DNA of 36,542 bases from Oscillospiraceae bacterium (GTDB taxonomy: Bacteria; Bacillota_A; Clostridia; Oscillospirales; Oscillospiraceae): positions 1 to 36,542 of the forward strand of contig JAETOP010000024.1 in assembly GCA_021771675.1 (NCBI GenBank), written 5' to 3'. A program made the translations under genes and the position numbers. Positions 31,638-36,542 of this stretch are shown here, piece by piece. Positions within the stretch are counted from its first letter, which is position 1. Every line of letters begins with the position of its first letter. The notes below the pieces were generated by a model that was not told the DNA's origin, ran no database searches, and saw only the letters and a program-made list of their open reading frames with translations.

Positions 31638-32384
31638 TTATTTGTCTTCCATGGCAACGGCTACATCCAAAGCCACCTTCATCATGGTGGTGAAGGCGGT
31701 CTGCCGCTCCTCGGAGGAGGTCAGCTCGCCGGTGACGATGGAGTCGGAGATGGTGCAGATGGCGAGAGCCCGCTTGCCGTACCGGGCGGCGTTCATGTAC
31801 AGGGCGGCAGCCTCCATTTCCAGGGCCAGCACGCCCATTTTTTGCAGGCCGTACACGCTGTCCAGACCCTCCGGCACGCCGATGTGGTCGCCGTAGAACA
31901 CGTCGGAGGAGTTCAGGTTGCCCACGTGATACCGGGCTCCCTGGGCCTCGGCGGCCTTCACCGCCTGGGTCAGCAGCTCCCAGGAGGCGATGGGGGCAAA
32001 GGTGCCGGGAAGATGGAACTGGGAGGCAAAATTGGAGTCGGTGCAGGCGCCCTGCCCGATGACCAGGTCGTAGAGCTTGACGTGCTCCTGAATAGAACCG
32101 GCGGAGCCTACCCGGATGATGTTCTCCACCCCATAGCCGTTAAACAGCTCATGAGAGTAGATGCCGATGGCGGGCATGCCCATGCCGGAGGCCATCACGG
32201 AGACCCGGACGCCCTTGTAGGTGCCGGTGTAGCCCTGGACGCCCCGGACGTTGTTTACGAGCACGGGATTTTCCAGGAAGTTTTCCGCAATGAACTTCGA
32301 CCGAAGAGGGTCGCCGGGCATCAGCACGGTTTTTGCGAAATCACCGGGCTTGGCAGAAATATGGGGAGTGGGAGTTTGAAACAT
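31638..32384 (-). CDS. deoD: Purine nucleoside phosphorylase, DeoD type
   Basis: This 248-residue enzyme cleaves purine (deoxy)nucleosides with phosphate. Marks are TPHISAKPGDFAKTVLMPGDPLR, MASGMGMPAIGIYSHELF, IIRVGSAGSIQ, ALEMEAAALY and the catalytic-Asp run CTISDSIVTGE. It is of the hexameric bacterial DeoD class (~235 residues), slightly longer at the N-terminus. The start at 32384 (MFQTPTPH) has AAGGAG 9 nt upstream; the ATG at 32405 precedes that site and is rejected. Confidence 0.96.
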   Translation of the reverse strand: MFQTPTPHISAKPGDFAKTVLMPGDPLRSKFIAENFLENPVLVNNVRGVQGYTGTYKGVRVSVMASGMGMPAIGIYSHELFNGYGVENIIRVGSAGSIQEHVKLYDLVIGQGACTDSNFASQFHLPGTFAPIASWELLTQAVKAAEAQGARYHVGNLNSSDVFYGDHIGVPEGLDSVYGLQKMGVLALEMEAAALYMNAARYGKRALAICTISDSIVTGELTSSEERQTAFTTMMKVALDVAVAMEDK

Positions 32385-32427
32385 GGCATGATTCTCCTTT
32401 TTCATGATTTTATGACCTTGACAGGTG

Positions 32428-32856
32428 CTACCAGACGATTTCTCCTTCGCCGCCCATTGCTTTGGTCATTTCCTCGATCCGTTCCAGGGGGAAGGGAGGG
32501 GAGGAAACCGGCTTCATGGCCAGGGACATCAGCTTTATGGGGTTGTCGTCCGCCGCAATGCGGTTGGAGCTGAGAGCGCCGCAGCTCTTGCAGCGGTGGA
32601 TGATGGCCCATTCCCCATTTTTCCGAACCCAGACGGCGATGGGCTCCATCAGGCCGCCGCAGTCCGCCTCCCGGTCGCCGGGGGTGATGTCCAGATGCTG
32701 GCTGCACAGGCAGTAGGGGCAGTGGTTCCGGTGGTCGCTCCCCGCACCGGCGGGGACGACGGTTCTCCCGCAATGCTTACACACAAAGGTGTCATTGCAG
32801 GGATGGTTTTGATAATAGCCTTTTTGGTATGTTTTTCTTTTATTCTCCCGATTCAT
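32428..32856 (-). CDS. RNHCP-domain zinc-binding protein
   Basis: This 142-residue protein contains the namesake RNHCPYCLCSQHLD run. CKHCGR is near the N-terminus and CKSCGALSSNRIAADD in the second half, giving three cysteine pairs that probably bind zinc. Its function is not known to me; the RNHCP family is small and defined by sequence only. The start has an AGGAGG site 7 nt upstream. It sits between deoC and deoD inside the nucleoside salvage cluster, behind an inserted repeat element, so its link with nucleosides may be accidental. Confidence 0.85.
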   Translation of the reverse strand: MNRENKRKTYQKGYYQNHPCNDTFVCKHCGRTVVPAGAGSDHRNHCPYCLCSQHLDITPGDREADCGGLMEPIAVWVRKNGEWAIIHRCKSCGALSSNRIAADDNPIKLMSLAMKPVSSPPFPLERIEEMTKAMGGEGEIVW

Positions 32857-32927
32857 GGGATACCTCCTGAAAGATTGATGGTTAAATCCTCCGGGAGGCC
32901 TGCGAGCATTGTTGGCAAACCTCCCGG

Positions 32928-32966
32928 TTAAGCCACAATCTCCGATGCCTTATAAGTAATTTTCAT
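32928..32966 (-). CDS. Possible 12-codon leader peptide upstream of the RNHCP gene
   Basis: ATG at 32966 follows AAAGGAG at good spacing and encodes MKITYKASEIVA. It is followed at once by an 8-bp stem, CCGGGAGG with CCTCCCGG (32920-32927 with 32891-32898), ahead of the RNHCP start. There is no T run after the stem, so transcription attenuation is unlikely. It may be a translated leader or a scrap of a lost gene. Confidence 0.3.
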   Translation of the reverse strand: MKITYKASEIVA

Positions 32967-33012
32967 GCAAGAATCTCCTTTTGATGTAGAATGTTTTTAC
33001 CGGCTTAGCCAG

Positions 33013-33358
33013 CAAATTGTAATTTGGCGGTGCGTTGAATGGTAAAGGGTAATGGCTTCTGAGGGAGGCTCCCCTGTGTAAGGGGAGCTGTCAGCGAAGC
33101 TGACTGAGGGACTGTACAGCAGGCACTGAAATGATTGTACAGTCCAATGTGGAAAGGTAGCCAATATGGTCAAAAGTAGGGAAATCAGCAGGAATTTTGC
33201 CGGCGGTTATGAGAATATCGATTCTATGGTAAAGCAGTCCCTCTTCGCCTAAGTAAAGGCAAATACATAACATTTTACTGCGCAGTCCCTCAGTCACGGC
33301 TTACGCCGTGCCAGCTCCCCTTACACAGGGGAGCCTTGGGCGCTCCCGCGCCATAGCA
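33013..33358 (+). mobile_element. MITE-like element, copy 1, with perfect 24-bp terminal inverted repeats
   Basis: The 24-bp segments 33067-33090 and 33312-33335 are exact reverse complements. Inside each lies a short subterminal palindrome (GTCAGCGAAGCTGAC on the left, CACGGCTTACGCCGTG on the right) next to GACTGAGGGACTG and its complement. The ~170-bp centre shares blocks with copy 2 (CCTTTCCACATTGGACT, AGTGCCTGCTGTACAGTCC, CAGTAAAATGTTA, read on the minus strand). It encodes no transposase. It separates deoC from the RNHCP gene. Confidence 0.8.
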
Positions 33359-33432
33359 ACCAACGATTTGCCGCAAAAGCGTTACCGGGCTTATATTGGG
33401 GTAACGACCACAGACGATCTCTGTGCGAATTA

Positions 33433-34092
33433 TCAGCGGGCATTGCCCGCCTTGGCCAGCTTGACGATGCGGGAGGTGCCCAGTCGGGAGGCGCCCAGCT
33501 GGATGAACTTTTCCGCATCCTCCAGGCTGGAGATGCCGCCGGCGGCTTTGATCTTCACGTGGGGGGCAACGTTTTGTGCAAAGAGCTCCACATCGTGGAA
33601 GGTGGCTCCGGCCTTGCTGAAGCCGGTGGAGGTTTTGATATAGTCCGCCCCGGAATCGGAAACGGCCTTGCACAGGGCGATCTTCTCCTCATCGGTGAGC
33701 AGGCAGGTCTCGATGATGACCTTCAAGAGCTTCCCCTTGCAGGCGGCCTTCACGGCGGAAATCTCAGCGGTGATGGCATCCCACTTGCCTTCCTTGGCCC
33801 AGCCGATGTTGATGACCATGTCCACTTCCTCCGCTCCGTTTTCCACAGCATCGGTAGCCATGAAGCACTTGGCGGCGGTGGTGTCGTAGCCGTTGGGGAA
33901 GCCGATGACGGTGCAGATGGGGAGCTTGTCTCCCACATATTCCCTGGCCTGCTTTACAAAGCTGGCGGGGATGCACACCGAGGCGGTGTGGTAGGTCATC
34001 CCATCGTCGCAGATGGCCTTGATTTCCGGCCAGGTGGCCGTCTGGGTCAGAAGGGTGTGGTCACATTTTGAAAGAATTTCCTGTAATTCCAT
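33433..34092 (-). CDS. deoC: Deoxyribose-phosphate aldolase
   Basis: This 219-residue class I aldolase splits 2-deoxyribose 5-phosphate into acetaldehyde and glyceraldehyde 3-phosphate. Marks are [57 protein letters not shown] (with the Asp/Lys relay), [15 protein letters not shown] (the lysine of KTSTGF is the Schiff-base residue) and [11 protein letters not shown]. Length is normal. The start follows an AAGGAGAT site, and the gene lies 12 nt after the ABM-domain gene. Confidence 0.97.
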   Translation of the reverse strand: MELQEILSKCDHTLLTQTATWPEIKAICDDGMTYHTASVCIPASFVKQAREYVGDKLPICTVIGFPNGYDTTAAKCFMATDAVENGAEEVDMVINIGWAKEGKWDAITAEISAVKAACKGKLLKVIIETCLLTDEEKIALCKAVSDSGADYIKTSTGFSKAGATFHDVELFAQNVAPHVKIKAAGGISSLEDAEKFIQLGASRLGTSRIVKLAKAGNAR

Positions 34093-34104
34093 AAAAGCAT
34101 CTCC

Positions 34105-34404
34105 TTATTCCCGGGGGGCGTCCATAAAACGCTCCACCCGCATTTTCAGCTGGTATTTTTTCCGGAGGGCGGCGATTCTCTCCATCATCGGCGTTTTGTG
34201 GTGCACATCCAGCGCCGCCTGATCATGCCAGCGGTCAATCAGCAGCACCGTCTCCGGATCCTCTGCCGGGAAGAAATAGGCGTATTTTTCGTTCCCCTCC
34301 TCGGAGCGAATCTGCGCCACCAGTCCGCTGGCGGTCATTTCCTCCGCAAAGGCTCTGGCACTCCCATTTTTTCCGGTATAATATATATTGACCGTTAAGC
34401 TCAT
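34105..34404 (-). CDS. ABM-superfamily small protein (putative quinol monooxygenase-like)
   Basis: This 99-residue protein with the ferredoxin-like dimeric alpha/beta barrel pattern of antibiotic-biosynthesis-monooxygenase (ABM/YgiN) proteins has MSLTVNIYYTGKNGSARAFAEEM, EEGNEKYAYFFPAEDPETVLLIDRW and HHKTPMMERIAAL. The sequence does not reveal the substrate. The start at 34404 is 7 nt after GGAGG; the ATG at 34410 directly follows that site. It sits between tdk and deoC, 2 nt after the tdk stop, so it is co-translated with salvage enzymes. Confidence 0.8.
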   Translation of the reverse strand: MSLTVNIYYTGKNGSARAFAEEMTASGLVAQIRSEEGNEKYAYFFPAEDPETVLLIDRWHDQAALDVHHKTPMMERIAALRKKYQLKMRVERFMDAPRE

Positions 34405-34406
34405 TG

Positions 34407-35015
34407 TCATTCCTCCTGTCCGTGAAGTTTAATCACCCGGTTTTCCCGGATGCCCCGAATATAGCATTTGTGGCACATGGCGATATAGCTGTCGTTGCCC
34501 CCCAGCACCACCTGAGCGCCCTGGGTGATGATGTGGCCGGAAGCGTCGATCCGGGCGTTTACCGTGGCCTTGGCCCCGCAGTCGCAGATGGTTTTGATCT
34601 CCTGGATGGTGTCTGCCACCTCCATCAGCCGCAGACTGCCGGGGAAAAGCCTGGTCTGGAAATCCGTGCGCAGCCCGAAGCACATCACGGGGATGTTGTG
34701 CTCATCCACAATGGTCCGGAGCTGGTCGATCTGCTCCTGGGTGAGGAACTGGCATTCGTCCACGATGATCACGTCGCATTTCCCCAGACGGGTTTCCCGG
34801 AACAGCTGCAAAATATCCGTCTCCGGGGGGACGATCTCCACCGCCGCCTCCAGACCGATGCGGCTGCGCAGAACCGCCTGCCCGTCCCGGGTGTCGGCAC
34901 TGGGCTTGAGCAGCCAGACCGACAGGTCGTTTTCCTCGTAGTTGTATTTGGTAATCAGCGCCTGGGCGGTTTTGCTGGAACCCATGGCGCCGTATTTGAA
35001 ATAAAGCTTTGCCAT
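34407..35015 (-). CDS. tdk: Thymidine kinase
   Basis: This 202-residue type II thymidine kinase phosphorylates thymidine (and deoxyuridine) with ATP. It has a P-loop of the form GAMGSSKT, where the usual family form is GPMFSGKT, then the DVIIVDECQFL Walker B/lasso motif with catalytic Glu, PVMCFGLRTDFQ, and zinc-binding cysteines (CDC, later CHKCY). The P-loop Gly-to-Ser change before Lys is seen in a Clostridial subgroup as far as I recall; the key Lys-Thr is kept. It is the first gene of the minus-strand salvage cluster, behind its own promoter (35109-35137). Confidence 0.93.
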   Translation of the reverse strand: MAKLYFKYGAMGSSKTAQALITKYNYEENDLSVWLLKPSADTRDGQAVLRSRIGLEAAVEIVPPETDILQLFRETRLGKCDVIIVDECQFLTQEQIDQLRTIVDEHNIPVMCFGLRTDFQTRLFPGSLRLMEVADTIQEIKTICDCGAKATVNARIDASGHIITQGAQVVLGGNDSYIAMCHKCYIRGIRENRVIKLHGQEE

Positions 35016-35035
35016 CCTTCGATTCCCTCCTGTTA

Positions 35036-35100
35036 AGGAACCTCTGAATCATTCGTCTTCGGCTGAGCAGCAGCTCTTGCCGAATGAATCAGAGCTTCCT
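35036..35100 (-). repeat. Palindromic dispersed repeat, copy B (5' end of the tdk transcript)
   Basis: The 65-bp imperfect palindrome, CTCTGAATCATTCG with CGAATGAATCAGAG (one mismatch), is flanked by GGAA/TTCC. It is related to copy A at 26184-26250. The stem bases differ between copies on both arms, so pairing is kept while sequence drifts. The predicted tdk start point (~35102) puts the whole palindrome at the very 5' end of the mRNA. Confidence 0.8.
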
Positions 35101-35108
35101 TGAAAATC

Positions 35109-35137
35109 ATTATACAAAAAATTCATTTTGTTTGCAA
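35109..35137 (-). promoter_or_regulatory. Promoter of the tdk salvage cluster
   Basis: TTGCAA, a 17-bp spacer and TATAAT are read on the minus strand. Confidence 0.75.
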
Positions 35138-35180
35138 CCTTTTTCACAGGAATTCCCACATACAGGGTGAGAGGAATTCA

Positions 35181-35209
35181 TTACATATTCCCAAAAGCTC
35201 TGCTATACT
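35181..35209 (+). promoter_or_regulatory. Promoter of the DUF4349 lipoprotein gene
   Basis: TTACAT, a 17-bp spacer and TATACT with an extended TGC just before the -10. It is 24 bp upstream of the start codon. Confidence 0.7.
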
Positions 35210-35233
35210 ACATACAAAAACGGAGGTAAGACA

Positions 35234-36172
35234 ATGAACATGAAAAAATGGATGGCAGTCTCCTTGGCGGCGGTGCTGGTGGCGGGAAGCCTGGTGGGCT
35301 GCGGACAGAAGCTGGGCAAGCAGCTCAGCTACGATGAAGGGGCTTATGAAACAACCGGATACTACAACATGGAGGCGGCCTCCGGCGCTGTCGCCGATGC
35401 CGCCCCCAGGGCCCTGAGCGTCAATCAGAAAACCGTCGCCGGGGACAATCAGCTGCTGCCCCAGAACCGGAAATGGGTCATCACCATGAGCCTCAACGCC
35501 GAGACGGGAGATCTGGACGCCTCCCTGGAGGCCATCGCCGCCCGGATTGCGGAGATGGAGGGCTACGCCGAGAGCCAGAGCACCTCCGGCGGCAGCGCAG
35601 GCAGCGGACGCCACCGTTTCGCTAACCTGACCATTCGGATTCCTTCCGACCGGGTGGACAGCTTTGTGGAGGAGGTCTCCGGCCTGACCAATCTGGTGTC
35701 CAGCTCCCGCAATGTCCGGGACATTACCCTGAGCTACTCCGATACCCAGGGAAGAGTCACCGCCCTGGAGACCGAGCAGGCCCGGCTGCTGGAGCTGATG
35801 GAGCAGGCCGAGAATATGAGCGATCTGCTGGAAATCGAGGCCCGGCTGACAGAGGTGCGCTACCAGCTGGAAAACTACACCTCCACACTGCGGCTTTATG
35901 ACAATCAGGTGGACTATGCCACGGTAGACCTCTACATCAGCGAAGTGGAGCGCTACACGCCCGTGGAGGAGGAGGGCTTCTGGAAGAAGGTCACATCCGG
36001 CCTAGCGGAGAGCTTCGTGGATCTGGGGGAGAGCATCGTGAGCTTTATCAGCTGGCTCATCATCAATCTGCCCTATCTGGCGCTCATCGGCCTTGCGGGC
36101 TGGGGCGCTGCCGCCTTTGCTAGGAGAGCCGCCCGTAAGCGCAGAGCGAAAAAAGAGAATACACAGAAATAA
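35234..36172 (+). CDS. DUF4349 lipoprotein
   Basis: This 312-residue protein has a lipoprotein signal with lipobox LVGC (Cys23), a low-complexity linker, and then the DUF4349 domain (~75-245). That domain contains VITMSLNAETGDLDASLEAI, the FANLTIRIPSDRVDSFVEEV strand-helix, a long coiled coil (TALETEQARLLELMEQAENMSDLLEIEARLTEVRYQLE), and NQVDYATVDLYISEVERY. A C-terminal membrane helix (~270-292) is followed by a very basic tail, so the protein is tied to the membrane at both ends. Its function is unknown. The start has GGAGG 7 nt upstream. Its own promoter makes it divergent from the tdk cluster. Confidence 0.9.
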   Translation: MNMKKWMAVSLAAVLVAGSLVGCGQKLGKQLSYDEGAYETTGYYNMEAASGAVADAAPRALSVNQKTVAGDNQLLPQNRKWVITMSLNAETGDLDASLEAIAARIAEMEGYAESQSTSGGSAGSGRHRFANLTIRIPSDRVDSFVEEVSGLTNLVSSSRNVRDITLSYSDTQGRVTALETEQARLLELMEQAENMSDLLEIEARLTEVRYQLENYTSTLRLYDNQVDYATVDLYISEVERYTPVEEEGFWKKVTSGLAESFVDLGESIVSFISWLIINLPYLALIGLAGWGAAAFARRAARKRRAKKENTQK

Positions 36173-36177
36173 AATTC

Positions 36178-36211
36178 ACCGCCGTATCCTGGTTTTGTGG
36201 GATACGGCGGT
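36178..36211 (+). terminator. Terminator after the DUF4349 gene
   Basis: A 12-bp perfect stem, ACCGCCGTATCC with GGATACGGCGGT, lies 5 nt after the stop. The T run is short (TCATTT). Confidence 0.6.
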
Positions 36212-36233
36212 CATTTGCGTGTGCCAATGGCTT

Positions 36234-36461
36234 GACAAATTGGTGTTTAGCAGTACGTTGGATGGTAAAGCGTGACGGCTTCTGAGGAAGGCTCCCCCTG
36301 TGTAAGGGGAGCTGTCACGGCCTAAGCCGTGACTGAGGGACTGTGCAGTAAAATGTTACGAGTTCGTATTAGTTTGGGCGAAAAGGGGATGCCTTTCCAC
36401 ATTGGACTTTATGAAAACCCAAGTGCCTGCTGTACAGTCCCCCAGTCAGCTTCGCTGACAG
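36234..36461 (+). mobile_element. MITE-like element, copy 2 (shorter core)
   Basis: The left flank (GTACGTTGGATGGTAAAG, GGCTTCTGAGGAAGGCT) matches that of copy 1 in the same orientation. The core then reads in the opposite direction: CACGGCCTAAGCCGTGACTG and CAGTAAAATGTTA come first, CCTTTCCACATTGGACT and AGTGCCTGCTGTACAGTCC last. The centre is ~60-100 bp shorter. The right terminal repeat has diverged (GACAGGAAAGCTGCGG instead of GACAGCTCCCC). Confidence 0.75.
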
Positions 36462-36542
36462 GAAAGCTGCGGCTTTCCCCGGTCGCGGCTCTGACACTCC
36501 ACCGGAGTGTCATTCACTACCGCGACTGCGCTTCGCTTACCC
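36462..36542. repeat. Further inverted repeats at the window end
   Basis: GACACTCC-ACC-GGAGTGTC is nested in GTCGCGG / CCGCGAC, preceded by GAAAGC-TGCG-GCTTTC. These continue the palindromic cluster of copy 2 and probably run past the window edge. No gene is visible. Confidence 0.5.

Noticed and set aside
33091..33297. 68-codon minus-strand frame inside the MITE-like element
   Set aside because: Its ends lie in the inverted repeats, and copy 2 keeps only the first ~20 codons similar; most likely not a protein gene.
1..36542. CRISPR array or complete insertion sequence
   Set aside because: No regularly spaced identical repeats and no transposase gene were seen; repeats present are dispersed palindromes and one pair of direct modules.

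Overview
The window looks like chromosome of a GC-rich, gut-type member of the Clostridia (Oscillospiraceae/Ruminococcaceae-like). The indications are a SCIFF ranthipeptide precursor with its radical SAM maturase, a short glutamine synthetase followed by an ANTAR regulator, an ECF-type ThiT under a TPP riboswitch, Firmicute-type sigma-A promoters with 17-bp spacers, strong GGAGG ribosome sites, and dispersed palindromic repeats. This placement is inference from gene content; no rRNA is present.

Left end (1-5.7 kb): a tRNA-Leu(UAA) is followed by a degraded tyrosine recombinase tail, a 5'-truncated PucR-type regulator, a TetR regulator divergent from an oleate hydratase gene with two matching operator palindromes, a doubly truncated AbiEii-type toxin gene and a 3-methyladenine glycosylase. 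The stretch is visibly more AT-rich than what follows and reads as the eroded remains of an element integrated at the tRNA.

Centre-left (5.9-19.9 kb): thiT with a TPP riboswitch; a MATE exporter overlapping an anchored NagZ-type GH3 enzyme, then a GH3 beta-glucosidase with permuted domain order; a secreted Cthe_2159-type beta-helix protein divergent from a two-component system; the SCIFF peptide, an attenuator-like hairpin, its maturase and a PLP-dependent decarboxylase-fold enzyme; a small gene broken by an in-frame stop; and rsmE.

Centre (19.9-23.2 kb): two direct copies of a ~150-bp module carrying a strong minus-strand promoter and a hairpin terminator. The second copy faces a 27-codon basic peptide gene with its own promoter, giving the layout of a type I toxin-antitoxin locus; the first is an orphan. 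Next come a padR-HAAS-DUF4097 operon, rlmH and a 43-residue small protein gene.

Right half (23.2-36.5 kb): nitrogen and nucleotide metabolism. ilvE and asnB lie on the minus strand; glnA, an ANTAR antiterminator and pyrG on the plus strand. Both asnB and glnA have terminator hairpins in their leaders, so the ANTAR protein is a plausible controller of both. A minus-strand deoxynucleoside salvage cluster follows (tdk, ABM-domain protein, deoC, RNHCP-domain protein, deoD, deoB, cdd), interrupted by a MITE-like element with perfect 24-bp terminal inverted repeats. A second copy of that element ends the window after a DUF4349 lipoprotein gene. Its core is flipped relative to the flank the two copies share, and a third site near 29.9 kb looks like an empty scar.
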